64,000 nucleotides of DNA from Betaproteobacteria bacterium UKL13-2. Lineage in GTDB: Bacteria > Pseudomonadota > Gammaproteobacteria > Burkholderiales > Usitatibacteraceae. The DNA lies in NCBI GenBank assembly GCA_001602455.1, contig CP012157.1, positions 1,979,733 to 2,043,732 on the forward strand, in the 5' to 3' direction. A program made the position numbers and the translations under genes. Positions 44,177-53,997 of the stretch are shown piece by piece. Each line of letters begins with the position of its first letter. The stretch's first letter is position 1. The notes under the pieces are model-generated. The model was not told where the DNA came from, made no database searches, and was given only the letters and a program-made list of their open reading frames with translations.

Positions 44177-44730
44177 TGGATGTGAAAAATTCGTTGCAAG
44201 TTGCCACCCTCGGCGGTGGCTGCTTTTGGTGTGTCGAAGCGGTTTTTGATGATTTACAAGGCGTCACTGATGTCGTGTCCGGCTACTGCAACGGTCAGGT
44301 GGTCAATCCGACCTACAAGCAGGTGTGCGGCGGCGATACCGGCCATGCCGAGGTGGTGAAAGTAACTTTCGACCCGTCGGTTATTTCGTTTGTCGAGATC
44401 CTCGGTGTGTTCTTTTCCATCCACGACCCGACGACATTAAACCGGCAGGGTAACGATGTCGGCACGCAGTATCGGTCCGGCATCTACACTCACTCAGACG
44501 AACAGGCACGGCTGGCGCGCGAGACCATCGCCCACTTCACGGCTGAGAAACTCTGGCCGCAACCCATCGTGACCGAAGTGGTGCCTGCGGGTGTGTTTTA
44601 TGTCGCGGAGGAATACCACCAAGAATACTTTGCGCGCAACCCCGAGCAGGGCTATTGCATGGCAGTGGTGTCGCCGAAGCTATCCAAGTTTCGAAAACAG
44701 TTTACCAATCGCCTGAAATCAAAACCCTAG
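44176..44730 (+). CDS. msrA: Peptide-methionine (S)-S-oxide reductase MsrA
   Basis: Repairs oxidised methionine. 184 residues; catalytic Cys in LGGGCFWCVEAVFDDLQG, TGHAEVVKVTFDPSVISF, GTQYRSGIYTHSDEQ and EEYHQEYFARNPEQGYC (with a C-terminal Cys for recycling). Start ATG overlaps the DUF3047 stop (TGATGG). No signal peptide, so it acts in the cytoplasm. The run sodC-sodB-DUF3047-msrA forms an oxidative-stress neighbourhood. Confidence 0.96.
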   Translation: MDVKNSLQVATLGGGCFWCVEAVFDDLQGVTDVVSGYCNGQVVNPTYKQVCGGDTGHAEVVKVTFDPSVISFVEILGVFFSIHDPTTLNRQGNDVGTQYRSGIYTHSDEQARLARETIAHFTAEKLWPQPIVTEVVPAGVFYVAEEYHQEYFARNPEQGYCMAVVSPKLSKFRKQFTNRLKSKP

Positions 44731-44734
44731 CTTC

Positions 44735-44774
44735 GGCGGGCGTTTCCGAGCAAAAGAACCTGAGAACGCCCGCC
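44735..44774. repeat. Hairpin repeat (REP-like family 1), best copy
   Basis: GGCGGGCGTT and AACGCCCGCC form a perfect 10-bp stem with a 20-base loop, five bases after the msrA stop. It may act as a terminator, although the T-run starts only 12 bases later. It is followed 22 bp downstream by a 134-bp palindromic repeat. Confidence 0.8.
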
Positions 44775-44795
44775 ATTAAAGGACTTTTTAAATTT

Positions 44796-44929
44796 GGGAA
44801 CTTCTAAAAACCGTCGCGCGCGGGCGAAGTTCGTGCCGACGGGTTTGGCAAATACGGGACACGTACCCAGCGTACGGCGAGCACCGCAGGCGCGAAACTC
44901 GCCCACGCAGCAGGTTTATAGAAGTGCCC
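44796..44929. repeat. 134-bp palindromic intergenic repeat, copy C
   Basis: Same orientation as copy A and nearly identical in the centre (GGGCGAAGTTCGTGCCGACG, then the CACGTACCCAGCGTACGGCG core). Begins GGGAACTTCTAAAAACCGTC and ends AGCAGGTTTATAGAAGTGCC. It lies between the converging msrA and GIN-domain genes. Confidence 0.85.
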
Positions 44930-44952
44930 ATTTCATGATCCTGTCTCAGTGT

Positions 44953-45747
44953 TCAGTTCGGCGCTTTGCCAAGTCGCTTGATGCTGCCAGAGCCCATCAC
45001 TGACTGCGTCGCCTTGGCGTCCCCCCAGTACTTCACGTCGCCCGATCCGGCGATGGATAGTTTCATCGTGTCGGTCGCCCAAACAGTCGCGTCACCCGAG
45101 CCGGCAATGTTGAGAACAACACTCTTAGCCTTGAGGCGATCGGCCTTGACCGTGCCCGAACCCGCGATGGAAGCGTCGAGCTCGTTGGCCGTGCCACCAA
45201 GATTGATGTCGCCGGACCCCGCGATTGACGCCTTGACGCTATCGGAGGTCAGTGATTTGATGTTGACATCGCCGGAGCCTGCAATCGATGTCTTGAGTTT
45301 TGGGCTGTTGAGTTGATCGGCAAGGATATCGCCTGATCCCGAGACCGAGAGTGATTCGATGTTAATCGCGTCAACCGTGATATTGAGCTTCATGCTGCGG
45401 CCCTTGAAACTCATGTTTTTCTCAGTGGGGCGGATGCGCAACTGACCACGCTCCACCACGGTTTCAATCAGTGGTAGAAAGTTATCGTCAGATTCAATGA
45501 TGACACCTTCCTTATTGCCCTGCTTGATGGTCACTTTGGCCGGCAGTGACAGCGAAATACCGCTGAAGCCGGTCACGTCGCGCGTCTCGGTTTTTACGTT
45601 GCCAGACGCCGTGACCGATCTGCCGCCCCAACTCCATTCCCACGCAAGGCATTGAGCAGGCAACGCGGTCAGCAACGCCAGCGCGGCGGTTGAAACTAGC
45701 GGCGCCCAGAAAGCGCTTGAATTGAAACTGACCTGATTGCGGTTCAT
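44953..45747 (-). CDS. Head GIN domain protein (DUF2807), exported
   Basis: 264 residues. Signal peptide in LVSTAALALLTALPAQCLAW, then GISLSLPAKVTIKQGNKEGV typical of the GIN domain, and a beta-solenoid made of repeats such as SIAGSGDINLGG and SIAGSGTVKADR ending GSGSIKRLGKAPN. Likely periplasmic or outer-surface; function unknown, sometimes called autotransporter-adhesin-like without direct proof. RBS GGAG. Confidence 0.87.
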   Translation of the reverse strand: MNRNQVSFNSSAFWAPLVSTAALALLTALPAQCLAWEWSWGGRSVTASGNVKTETRDVTGFSGISLSLPAKVTIKQGNKEGVIIESDDNFLPLIETVVERGQLRIRPTEKNMSFKGRSMKLNITVDAINIESLSVSGSGDILADQLNSPKLKTSIAGSGDVNIKSLTSDSVKASIAGSGDINLGGTANELDASIAGSGTVKADRLKAKSVVLNIAGSGDATVWATDTMKLSIAGSGDVKYWGDAKATQSVMGSGSIKRLGKAPN

Positions 45748-45846
45748 GTTGGCTCTCCAAGTGGTTGATGCCTGTATGACGCGACGATTGTCCGGCTTGG
45801 ATTCAACGATTTGTAAAACAGTGTCGATGCGGCTGTAGCCAGCAAT

Positions 45847-46992
45847 TCAGACGGCGGAGATGAGGGTGGATTTCATCGTCATTGCGGCGGCAAGGGCTGC
45901 TTCCACCGTGTCATCACAGACGGTCACGTGCCCCATCTTCCTCCCCGGCCGTGCGGCGCGCTTACCGTATAAATGGAGGTGCGCCCCTGGATGACTCAAT
46001 ACGACTGACCAATCGGGCGCAATTTCGTGGTCTTTACCCCGCCAAAGGTCACCGAGTAAGTTGAGCATGACCGCCGGCGAGTGCGGGGTCGGATCACCCA
46101 ATGGCAAGTCGCAGAGTACGCGAACCTGCTGTTCAAACTGAGACGTACGACAAGCGTCGATGGTGTAGTGGCCGCTGTTGTGTGGGCGCGGGGCAATTTC
46201 GTTAATCAACAGAGTGTTGTCTGCAAGTACAAAAAATTCGACCGCAAGAACACCGACGTAGTCGAGGCGTGTGGCAACCGCACTTGCGATTGTGGTCGCG
46301 GCATTCGCTAAGGCTGGCGAAATCCGCGCAGGCGCAATGGTGATATCGAGGATGCCATTGACGTGTTGATTTTCAGCGACCGGGAAGACGGCGATTCCGC
46401 CGCTGGCGGTTCTCGCCAATACAACCGAAATCTCAAGCTTGAGCGGTACCCACTGCTCGAGGATGGTCGGCGGATAGTTCCATTGCTGAAGGGTCGCTTC
46501 CAACTGTGCGCGGCTCTCGATACGCGCTTGACCCTTGCCGTCATAACCAAAGCGGGCGGTTTTGAGCACGCCTGGCAGTGTGACCGTGGCGAGTGCCACG
46601 TCTAGATCGGCGGGTGTCTTGATTACCGCGAAGGCACCGACCGGAAAGCCGTTGGTCTTGAAGAAGCCTTTTTCCAATTCGCGGTCTTGGGCGATACCAA
46701 CCGCATCACCCCTGGGGCGAACCGTTGTGCGCGATGCGAGTTGCAGCAGAACCTCAGCAGGGGCATTCTCAAATTCGGTGGTCACCGCCGCGCATGATTT
46801 AGCCATTTCCTCAATCGAGATGGGATGCGTGTAGGCGGTGTTGAGGTGTCCGGTGGCGAACTCGGCGGCAGGGGAGAGCGGGTCAGGGTCGAGTACAGTG
46901 ACGCGATAATCCATGCTACGTGCCGCCATGGTGAACATGCGGCCGAGTTGGCCACCGCCGATCAGTCCAAGCGTGGCACCCGGCAGAATCAT
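45847..46992 (-). CDS. purK: 5-(carboxyamino)imidazole ribonucleotide synthase
   Basis: ATP-grasp enzyme of purine synthesis. 381 residues with [20 protein letters not shown] at the N-terminus, [16 protein letters not shown] and [20 protein letters not shown] followed by NSGHYTIDA. Its ATG overlaps the purE stop by four bases. Confidence 0.96.
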   Translation of the reverse strand: MILPGATLGLIGGGQLGRMFTMAARSMDYRVTVLDPDPLSPAAEFATGHLNTAYTHPISIEEMAKSCAAVTTEFENAPAEVLLQLASRTTVRPRGDAVGIAQDRELEKGFFKTNGFPVGAFAVIKTPADLDVALATVTLPGVLKTARFGYDGKGQARIESRAQLEATLQQWNYPPTILEQWVPLKLEISVVLARTASGGIAVFPVAENQHVNGILDITIAPARISPALANAATTIASAVATRLDYVGVLAVEFFVLADNTLLINEIAPRPHNSGHYTIDACRTSQFEQQVRVLCDLPLGDPTPHSPAVMLNLLGDLWRGKDHEIAPDWSVVLSHPGAHLHLYGKRAARPGRKMGHVTVCDDTVEAALAAAMTMKSTLISAV

Positions 46993-47489
46993 AGTACGTC
47001 CGGTAACTGCATTGCGGCGACCATGTCCTTCAGATTCTCGCGATACGCGGCCAGCTTGTCCGCTAGCGCCGCGTCATCGTTGGCCAATAGACTGACGGCG
47101 AATAGTCCTGCGTTGGCAGCGCCGGCTTCGCCGATGGCAAATGTTGCAACCGGAATGCCTTTGGGCATCTGCACAATTGAGTACAGCGAGTCTTGACCGG
47201 CTAGGTGTTTGGATGGAACGGGGACTCCCAATACGGGTATGGTTGTCTTCGAGGCAATCATGCCCGGCAGATGGGCGGCACCACCGGCACCAGCGATGAT
47301 GCACTTTAAGCCACGTCTGCGTGCCGATTCGGCATATTCAAACATCGCGTCGGGCGTGCGATGCGCGGAAATCACTTTGTGCTCAAACGGTACGCCGAAC
47401 TCTTTTAGGATTTCTGCCGCACGCTGCATCACATCCCAATCCGAGTTTGAGCCCATCACAACACCTACTAACGGCATCGCTGTGGCCAT
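46989..47489 (-). CDS. purE: N5-carboxyaminoimidazole ribonucleotide mutase
   Basis: Converts N5-CAIR to CAIR. 166 residues: [40 protein letters not shown] and [20 protein letters not shown] are the family signatures. Its start shares a base with the stop of the preceding L-Ara4N-pathway gene, so purEK may be read from the arn operon as well as from an own promoter. Confidence 0.97.
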   Translation of the reverse strand: MATAMPLVGVVMGSNSDWDVMQRAAEILKEFGVPFEHKVISAHRTPDAMFEYAESARRRGLKCIIAGAGGAAHLPGMIASKTTIPVLGVPVPSKHLAGQDSLYSIVQMPKGIPVATFAIGEAGAANAGLFAVSLLANDDAALADKLAAYRENLKDMVAAMQLPDVL

Positions 47490-48532
47490 CAGTTCACCAA
47501 GTCTTTCGCGTCTTCGAGTTCCATACGGTAGTGATCAAAGATTCCTTTGAGTGCATCCGCCATATTGACTTGTGGTGCCCAGCCTAAGTCTTTCATCGTG
47601 TTTTCGATTTTCGGCACACGATTCTGTACGTCTTGATAGCCTTTGCCATAGTATTCGCCGGAAGTCGTTTCGACCAATTTCACCTTGGCCGCCGTGCCAG
47701 CGTATTCCGGGTACTGTTTAGCGAGTTCGAGCATCATGGTCGCCAATTCGCGAACGGAGAAGTTATTCTTCGGATTGCCGATGTTGTAGATCTGGCCACT
47801 GGCGACCTTGTTCTCATTGGCGATGATTTTCACCAACGCGCTAATACCGTCGGTGACATAGGTAAACGCACGTTTTTGTGCGCCGCCATCGACCAACTTG
47901 ATCGGCTCGCCGCGAACGATGTGGCCAAAGAACTGCGTGATGACTCGCGATGAGCCTTCTTTCGGCGTGTGAATGGAATCAAGGCCGGCGCCGATCCAAT
48001 TGAACGGACGGAACAAGGTGAAGTCGAGGTCACCGCGTGAACCATAGGCAAAGATCACACGATCCATCAGTTGCTTTGAACATGAGTAGATCCAGCGTTG
48101 TTTTTCGATTGGCCCCAGCACCAAGTTGGAATTGTGCGGATCAAACTCAGCGTCACCGCACATACCGTAGACCTCGGAGGTCGATGGAAAGATCACACGT
48201 TTTTTGTACTTCACGCATGAGCGAATGAATGGCAGGTTGGCTTCGAAGTCGAGCTCGAATACGCGTAGGGGATCGGACACATAAGTAGACGGTGTCGCAA
48301 TCGCCACCAGCGGCAGCACGACATCACATTTGCGAATGTGATACTCAATCCATTCTTTGTTGATGGTGATATCACCTTCAAAAAAATGGAAACGTGGATT
48401 GTCCATGAACTTGGCGACACGATCCGAATTCATGTCCATGCCGTAAATGTGCCAGTCGGTGGACTCAAGAATGGCTTTGGACAAGTGGTGGCCGATAAAG
48501 CCGTTCACGCCGAGGATCAAAATTTTCTTCAT
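47489..48532 (-). CDS. UDP-glucuronate C-4'' decarboxylase domain of the ArnA pathway, separate protein
   Basis: 347 residues homologous to the C-terminal half of ArnA. The Rossmann start [20 protein letters not shown] and the [37 protein letters not shown] (YxxxK-like active site) and [20 protein letters not shown] motifs are diagnostic. It oxidatively decarboxylates UDP-glucuronic acid to UDP-4-keto-pentose, the first committed L-Ara4N step. The formyltransferase half is encoded separately upstream, so arnA is split. Ends in a one-base overlap with purE. Confidence 0.9.
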   Translation of the reverse strand: MKKILILGVNGFIGHHLSKAILESTDWHIYGMDMNSDRVAKFMDNPRFHFFEGDITINKEWIEYHIRKCDVVLPLVAIATPSTYVSDPLRVFELDFEANLPFIRSCVKYKKRVIFPSTSEVYGMCGDAEFDPHNSNLVLGPIEKQRWIYSCSKQLMDRVIFAYGSRGDLDFTLFRPFNWIGAGLDSIHTPKEGSSRVITQFFGHIVRGEPIKLVDGGAQKRAFTYVTDGISALVKIIANENKVASGQIYNIGNPKNNFSVRELATMMLELAKQYPEYAGTAAKVKLVETTSGEYYGKGYQDVQNRVPKIENTMKDLGWAPQVNMADALKGIFDHYRMELEDAKDLVN

Positions 48533-48644
48533 ATGAAAAGCGTCCTAGTTTTATTTTCGAGGCGAAGGTGTTTTGCCTCACTTCTTTTTGCGAACAGACC
48601 AATGCATTCCCCAGAAAAGTCACCATTGGGGGATACCCCCGACC

Positions 48645-49577
48645 TCACTGCGGGTTCTCCAGTTTGTGAATGCCAGTGCCAAGGCGCACGGCTAACATCA
48701 ACTCGTTATGCGGCTGACCATCGACTTCTGCCTCGATGAGACGGAGCATGCCGCCGTGGCCACAGAATGCAATCACCGTGTCGTTTGCCACATTAACGTG
48801 GGCGGGTTTGGCGTGGGTAAAGACCTGCGGCATGCGTTGGGTTTTGGTGATCTTGATGTTGTTGCCATTGACGCGGGTCGTTGCGCCGGGGTAGGGGGGG
48901 GCGACCGCTCTGACGAGATTATGAATGTTTTCAGCCGAAGCATGCCAGTCGATGACGCCGTCCGAAGGTTTACGGCCGCCAAAGTAGCTGCCCTTGGTGA
49001 GATCTTGCGGTGTGAGTTTTGCATTGCCCGCGACAAGACGAGGTAGTGCCGTAGCCAATACATCTGCGGCGGCTGCGGTAACCTTGGTAAACACCTCTTG
49101 CGCTGTCTCATCAGGGCCAATAAGAACCGCAGTTTGACCGACGATACGACCCGCATCAGGCTTTTCGACCATCTCATGCAAGGTGGCTCCTGTTTCAGTT
49201 TCGCCATTGATAATCGCCCAGTTAATCGGCACTCGGCCACGGTACTTTGGCAGCAGTGAGCCGTGCATGTTGAATGCGCCGCGTTTGGCGGTGGCAAGCA
49301 GCGCCGACTTCAACATATTGCGGTAGTAGAACGAGAAAATGAAGTCTGGGGCCAGCGCACAGAGCCGGGCGATGAATTCATCCGTATTGGGGTCTTCTGG
49401 AACAACAACTGGGATCGAATGTTCCACTGCAATGGTTGCAACGCTGTCGAACCAGATGGTTTCGGTTGGGTTATCGGTGTGTGTTACGACAAGCTGAACA
49501 TCCACGCCATGCGCGAGCAGCACCTTTAGGCAGTTCACGCCGACGTTGTGATACGCAAAAACAACCGCCGTTGCCAC
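48645..49577 (-). CDS. Formyltransferase domain of the ArnA pathway, separate protein
   Basis: 310 residues similar to the N-terminal half of ArnA. FNMHGSLLPKYRGRVPINWA followed by IINGETETGATLHEM holds the catalytic Asn/His, and DAGRIVGQ and NLVRAVAPPYPGATT are also conserved. It N-formylates UDP-L-Ara4N using 10-formyl-tetrahydrofolate. The C-terminus has the usual OB subdomain. Three bases separate it from arnC; 112 bp without a gene separate it from the decarboxylase gene. Confidence 0.9.
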   Translation of the reverse strand: MATAVVFAYHNVGVNCLKVLLAHGVDVQLVVTHTDNPTETIWFDSVATIAVEHSIPVVVPEDPNTDEFIARLCALAPDFIFSFYYRNMLKSALLATAKRGAFNMHGSLLPKYRGRVPINWAIINGETETGATLHEMVEKPDAGRIVGQTAVLIGPDETAQEVFTKVTAAAADVLATALPRLVAGNAKLTPQDLTKGSYFGGRKPSDGVIDWHASAENIHNLVRAVAPPYPGATTRVNGNNIKITKTQRMPQVFTHAKPAHVNVANDTVIAFCGHGGMLRLIEAEVDGQPHNELMLAVRLGTGIHKLENPQ

Positions 49578-49580
49578 TTG

Positions 49581-50540
49581 CTAGTCTTTCTGCTGGCTGG
49601 GGTTTTCGAGAATGCCTTCGATCATGTAGCGCGGCCGCGAGCGCACTTGTTCGTAGATACGCCCGATGTATTCACCTAATAGTCCGATGCCGAATAACGT
49701 GATGCCGATGAGAAAAAACGCGATGCCAAACAGTGTGAACAGTCCTTCCGCTTCAGGCCCCACAACCAGTCGGCGAATCGCCAGAAAGACCACGAACCCA
49801 ATGGAAAGAATTGCGATCATGATGCCGACTAATGAGAACACCTGCAGTGGCGCGGTGGAAAAACCGGTCATCAAATCAAAATTGAGTTGAATGAGCTTGT
49901 AGAGCGAGTATTTCGACTCGCCGGCAAAGCGTTCTTCGTGTGCGACCTCAATTTCCACTGGACGACGTGCGAACGAATAGGCAAGCGCCGGAATATAGGT
50001 GGAAGAGTCGCGAGTGCTGTTGATGGCATCAACAATGCCACGGCTATAGGCGCGCAACATACATCCTTGGTCGGTCATCTTGATACTGGTGATGCGTTCA
50101 CGCAGTTTGTTCATCGCCCGCGACGCGTACCGCCGGAACGCGCTATCTTGGCGTATACGACGAATCGTGCCGACATAGTCGTGGCCCTTGTCCATCTCGG
50201 CGAGTAGGTTGCTGATTTCCTCGGGCGGGTTTTGCAGGTCAGCATCGAGCGTCACGATGCGTGCGCCGCGGCAGTGCTCGAAGCCGGCCATGATGGCCAT
50301 GTGCTGGCCGAAATTGCCGTTGAACAAAATGACGCGGGTGACATCCGGGCGCTTCTGGAACTGTTCGCGCAGCACTGCTGCTGAACGATCGCTCGAACCG
50401 TCATTGGTGAAGATAATCTCGTAGCCACAGCCGATTGCGTCTAGCGCCGGGTAGAGACGGGCAAACAATGCGGGCAGCCCATCTTCTTCGTTGTAAACAG
50501 GAATGACAACCGATAGTAGCGGGGCGGAAGGCGCGATCAT
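49581..50540 (-). CDS. arnC: Undecaprenyl-phosphate L-Ara4N-formyl transferase
   Basis: GT2 enzyme that loads the formylated sugar on undecaprenyl phosphate. 319 residues: SVVIPVYNEEDGLPALFARL, VTLDADLQNPPEEISNLLAE (acidic motif), TDQGCMLRAYSRGIVDAI and two C-terminal membrane spans around SLVGIMIAILSIGFVVFLAI. Sits four bases from arnB. Its expected product must be deformylated by ArnD, which is not found in the window. Confidence 0.93.
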   Translation of the reverse strand: MIAPSAPLLSVVIPVYNEEDGLPALFARLYPALDAIGCGYEIIFTNDGSSDRSAAVLREQFQKRPDVTRVILFNGNFGQHMAIMAGFEHCRGARIVTLDADLQNPPEEISNLLAEMDKGHDYVGTIRRIRQDSAFRRYASRAMNKLRERITSIKMTDQGCMLRAYSRGIVDAINSTRDSSTYIPALAYSFARRPVEIEVAHEERFAGESKYSLYKLIQLNFDLMTGFSTAPLQVFSLVGIMIAILSIGFVVFLAIRRLVVGPEAEGLFTLFGIAFFLIGITLFGIGLLGEYIGRIYEQVRSRPRYMIEGILENPSQQKD

Positions 50541-50544
50541 GTCG

Positions 50545-51702
50545 TCAAGCTTTGGCTAGAAATGAGATGAGCGCTTGCACAACGCGGACGACGTCTGCCT
50601 CAGTCATCGCGGCATGCAAAGGCAGCGTCACGGTTTGTTGTGCGATGCGCTCCGCGTTGGGATGTTCACCATCACGGTGCCCTTTGGCACGAAACAAGCT
50701 GGTCAAATGCATTGCCTCATACGATATGCCAATGCCGATACCTTGGGCATGCATGGCGTCGATAAACTGTTTGCGGGTGAGTTGCGACTGCCACGGCTTG
50801 TCGAATGGGAGCAACACGCAAAACATGTTCCACGAGTGTCCCGTCGGTTCGTTTGGATGCGCCGGTGAAGGTAGCACGATGCCCAATTCATCCGCCAGCG
50901 GGGTTAACAGCATCGTGTAGACATGAGCCAAGCTCTGCCGATGGACATTCCAAGTGTCCAGTTTTTCGAGTTGTGCGAGGCCGAGTCGAGCGGACACGTC
51001 GCTCATGTTGAATTTGCCGCCGGCAACGCTCACGTCACGCGTACCATCGGCAAGGCGTGTGATGCCATGGAAACGTAACACCTCTGCGCGCTTTGCTTCC
51101 GCCTCGTCGGCGAATACCGCCGCACCGCCTTCGATGGTGGTCATGTTCTTGTTGGGGTGGAAGCTGAACGTCGCAATATCGCCGAACGCGCCGATGCGCT
51201 TACCTTGCCAACTTGAACCAATTGCCAATGCGGCATCTTCGATCACACGCAGACCGTGTTTTTTGGCGATGTCGTACAGCCGATCCATGTCGCAAGGGAG
51301 CCCCGACATATGCGTCGGCACAATGGCTTTGGTGCGGGGTGTGATGGCGGCTTCAACCTGGTCGAAATTGAGGTTGCGGGTAACGAGGTCACAATCAACA
51401 AATACGGTGGTGGCACCGACTTTCTCAATCATGTTGCCGACAGAGAAAAATGTCATGGCCGACGTAATCACCTCGTCACCTGGGCTGATACCACAAACTT
51501 CAAACGCCACTTCCATTGCCGCCGTGGCCGACGTGAAGACACGGGTGGGGCGACCGCCATGGTAGTTCGACAATGCCGCTTCAAACGCCGAGACTTGTGG
51601 GCCACTGGTGAGCCAGCCGGAGATTATGGTGTCGCGCACCGCGTCAGCCATCTCATCGGTAATCACCGGACCGGCAAATTTTAAGAAGGGGAGTGCGCTC
51701 AT
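50545..51702 (-). CDS. arnB: UDP-4-amino-4-deoxy-L-arabinose aminotransferase
   Basis: PLP aminotransferase making UDP-L-Ara4N. 385 residues from the ATG at 51702 (MSALPFLKFAGPVITDEMAD). SATAAMEVAFEVCGISPGDE, DAALAIGSSWQGKRIGAFGD and the PLP Lys in FSFHPNKNMTTIEGGA are typical of the DegT/ArnB group. A longer reading to 51735 would overlap the upstream transporter gene. Start overlaps the previous stop by four bases. Confidence 0.94.
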   Translation of the reverse strand: MSALPFLKFAGPVITDEMADAVRDTIISGWLTSGPQVSAFEAALSNYHGGRPTRVFTSATAAMEVAFEVCGISPGDEVITSAMTFFSVGNMIEKVGATTVFVDCDLVTRNLNFDQVEAAITPRTKAIVPTHMSGLPCDMDRLYDIAKKHGLRVIEDAALAIGSSWQGKRIGAFGDIATFSFHPNKNMTTIEGGAAVFADEAEAKRAEVLRFHGITRLADGTRDVSVAGGKFNMSDVSARLGLAQLEKLDTWNVHRQSLAHVYTMLLTPLADELGIVLPSPAHPNEPTGHSWNMFCVLLPFDKPWQSQLTRKQFIDAMHAQGIGIGISYEAMHLTSLFRAKGHRDGEHPNAERIAQQTVTLPLHAAMTEADVVRVVQALISFLAKA

Positions 51703-52073
51703 GCCGATTTTGCAACCAACCAGACACCCACACAAATGACGGCGATACCAACCAGCTTTTGTGCGCTCAACGACTCACCAAACAGATGCCAGGCGGCAAA
51801 CGCGTTGACGATGTACCCGATAGACAGCAGCGGGTAGGCAACCGAGACCGGTACGCGCGACAGCGCCATGATCCAGACAATCACACTCACGCCATAACAA
51901 CCCAGCCCCATCAAGATGTGCGGCTGGAGAGCGACGACCTTGGCGATCGGGACGAGGTTATCCCCGCTAAATTCAAAGCTACCGATACGGTTCGTCCCCG
52001 CCTTGAGTAGCAACTGCGCGGCCGCATTTAGCAATACGCCGGTAAGGATCAAGCTAAAGCTGACGAGGTTCAA
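51699..52073 (-). CDS. Small multidrug-resistance-type transporter, ArnE-like
   Basis: 124 residues with four hydrophobic segments, e.g. LILTGVLLNAAAQLLLKAG, and PVSVAYPLLSIGYIVNAFAA, the EmrE/ArnE pattern. In E. coli the ArnE-ArnF pair flips undecaprenyl-phosphate-L-Ara4N across the inner membrane. Only one such gene is present here, so it would act as a homodimer or with a partner elsewhere. Confidence 0.85.
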   Translation of the reverse strand: MNLVSFSLILTGVLLNAAAQLLLKAGTNRIGSFEFSGDNLVPIAKVVALQPHILMGLGCYGVSVIVWIMALSRVPVSVAYPLLSIGYIVNAFAAWHLFGESLSAQKLVGIAVICVGVWLVAKSA

Positions 52074-52090
52074 GATCGCGTTTCAAGAAG

Positions 52091-53800
52091 TCAGCGCTTC
52101 AAAATGGCGAAGCGCCTCGGGGATTCATGAATAACCTCGAAATCGAGGCCCAAGCTTCGCATTTTATCGACATCCTGCGGTGGAATGATAGCGATGACCG
52201 GTCCCGGCTGCTGCCATGCTGACGGGAAGTCGTCCAGCCGCGCGATGTGACGACCGGGTTCGCTCTTTTGCCCCATCTCAAACTCGTCAACATAGTCAAC
52301 CAAGGTGGCATAACGACCGAGATAGAAGGGAAGGGTTTGATCGTAAGTATTGACGGAATAGAGCCGCGTTTCCTCAGTGAGCTGTTGGCGGATCGATTGT
52401 GCCAAGCTGTAGCCCGATTGCAGTGGCGATAAGGTTTCGTATCCGCTATCAATGCGCTGCACCATAAACACACTCGCCGCGGCAACTGCGGCCACCCCCC
52501 ACCGGCGCGACACCTTTGTATTGCGCCAAAAACAGGCAGCGGCAATTGCCGTGCCGACCGCAAAAACGATAAACGCTGCGACCATGATCTCACCGTACTC
52601 GGTATACAAACCAAGTTCAAAGGCATTGCGCGCTTTTTTTGCCGGTAGTGTGTGCAAGACATAGGCGATTAGTAACGCGATCGGCGGGATGGGAAGAACG
52701 TACCAAGCGATTTTTCGACCGGGCGTGGACGTCAGGTAATAGCCGATCAACATCGCCAAAAACGGAAAGGTCGGCAGGATGTAGGCGGGTAATTTCGAGC
52801 CAGAAATACTGAAAAAGAAAATGATGAAGACCGACCAGATCAGCGCAAATCGTAGCGGTCGGAATGACCGCGATGGCGGGGCGTCGCCAAGTGTTGAGTC
52901 GTTTTCAGTTTCCTGTCGCCACGCTCGGAGGAGTGCTGGTAGCAGCAGGAATGCCCAAGCCATCACTCCCACGAATAAGATGGGGATAAAAAACCACCAC
53001 GCCTCAACCCGCCGGTGCTGCGTTGTGGTGAAACGCTGGAAGTGTTCATGAATAAAAAAGAACTGCATAAACTCGGGATTGCGCTCGGCCACCAACACAA
53101 ACCACGGGCAGACGGCGAGCAGGAACAGCGGCACCGCGATCCACCAGTTAATGCCAAGCAGGCGAGTCCAATCGAAATTAAAGAGGCAGTAAAGAAACAA
53201 TACCGCGCCGGGGAAAACAATACCGATCAAGCCCTTCGACAGCACCGCGCCGGCACTGGCGATTGCGGCAACACACAACCAGATCAACCGTTCATGTGTA
53301 CCGGCTGCGGCCTCTCCTGCAATGCGCTGTGACAACATAAACGCACACACGGTCAGCGTTGTCCAGAAAGTGAGTCCCATGTCTAACGTGACGATTTCAG
53401 CCAACGCCATGAAATAGGGGCAGGCCACGAGCACGAGACCGGTGAAAAGCCCGACCTCACGATTAAACAACCTGCCCGCCGTGAACGAAATCATTAGTAC
53501 TGTGAGTAGCCCAGCCAGCGCGGTGTATAGACGTGCGCTCCACTCGGATTTGCCGAAGCTATTGAATGCGGCCGCAGTGACCCAGTACTGCATTGGTGGC
53601 TTCTCGAAGTACTTGAGGCCGTTCAGCCGCGGCGTGACATAGTCGCCACTCGTGGCCATGTGCATCGCAAGCACGCTGTAGCGGCCTTCGTCGGGGTTGG
53701 CCAACTTACGATGGCCGATGTCGGTCAACCAGAGCGCGGCCAACAGGGTGAACAGGCAGCCTACCAACAGTGCAAAGCGGCCTAGCGACAGTGAATTCAT
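52091..53800 (-). CDS. arnT: 4-amino-4-deoxy-L-arabinose lipid A transferase
   Basis: GT83 integral membrane glycosyltransferase that adds L-Ara4N to lipid A, giving resistance to cationic peptides and polymyxin. 569 residues. The N-terminal periplasmic loop has NPDEGRYSVLAMHMATSGDY, then LNGLKYFEKPPMQYWVTAAA; many membrane spans follow and a soluble C-terminal domain. First gene of the minus-strand arn operon, with a 17-bp tandem repeat just upstream. Confidence 0.93.
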   Translation of the reverse strand: MNSLSLGRFALLVGCLFTLLAALWLTDIGHRKLANPDEGRYSVLAMHMATSGDYVTPRLNGLKYFEKPPMQYWVTAAAFNSFGKSEWSARLYTALAGLLTVLMISFTAGRLFNREVGLFTGLVLVACPYFMALAEIVTLDMGLTFWTTLTVCAFMLSQRIAGEAAAGTHERLIWLCVAAIASAGAVLSKGLIGIVFPGAVLFLYCLFNFDWTRLLGINWWIAVPLFLLAVCPWFVLVAERNPEFMQFFFIHEHFQRFTTTQHRRVEAWWFFIPILFVGVMAWAFLLLPALLRAWRQETENDSTLGDAPPSRSFRPLRFALIWSVFIIFFFSISGSKLPAYILPTFPFLAMLIGYYLTSTPGRKIAWYVLPIPPIALLIAYVLHTLPAKKARNAFELGLYTEYGEIMVAAFIVFAVGTAIAAACFWRNTKVSRRWGVAAVAAASVFMVQRIDSGYETLSPLQSGYSLAQSIRQQLTEETRLYSVNTYDQTLPFYLGRYATLVDYVDEFEMGQKSEPGRHIARLDDFPSAWQQPGPVIAIIPPQDVDKMRSLGLDFEVIHESPRRFAILKR

Positions 53801-53821
53801 GTGTATTTTTGGCGTTGTATG

Positions 53822-53872
53822 GGGGTGGCACGACTACAGGGGTGGCACGACTACAGGGGTGGCACGACTGCA
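53822..53872. repeat. Three tandem 17-bp repeats upstream of arnT
   Basis: Three units of GGGGTGGCACGACTACA, the last with one mismatch, starting 21 bp before the arnT start codon, within the presumed promoter/leader. No gene in the rest of 53801-53997. Confidence 0.8.
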
Positions 53873-53997
53873 CACTCGGCAGATCGCTGCCGCTCGGTCA
53901 TGCCCGGAAGTGGCCAGTCGGGGCGGGTAGCCAAATTTTACCTGCGCCAAGCACCTTACCCGCGCACGGTACACACGCGAGGGCAGGAGGAGCGTCA

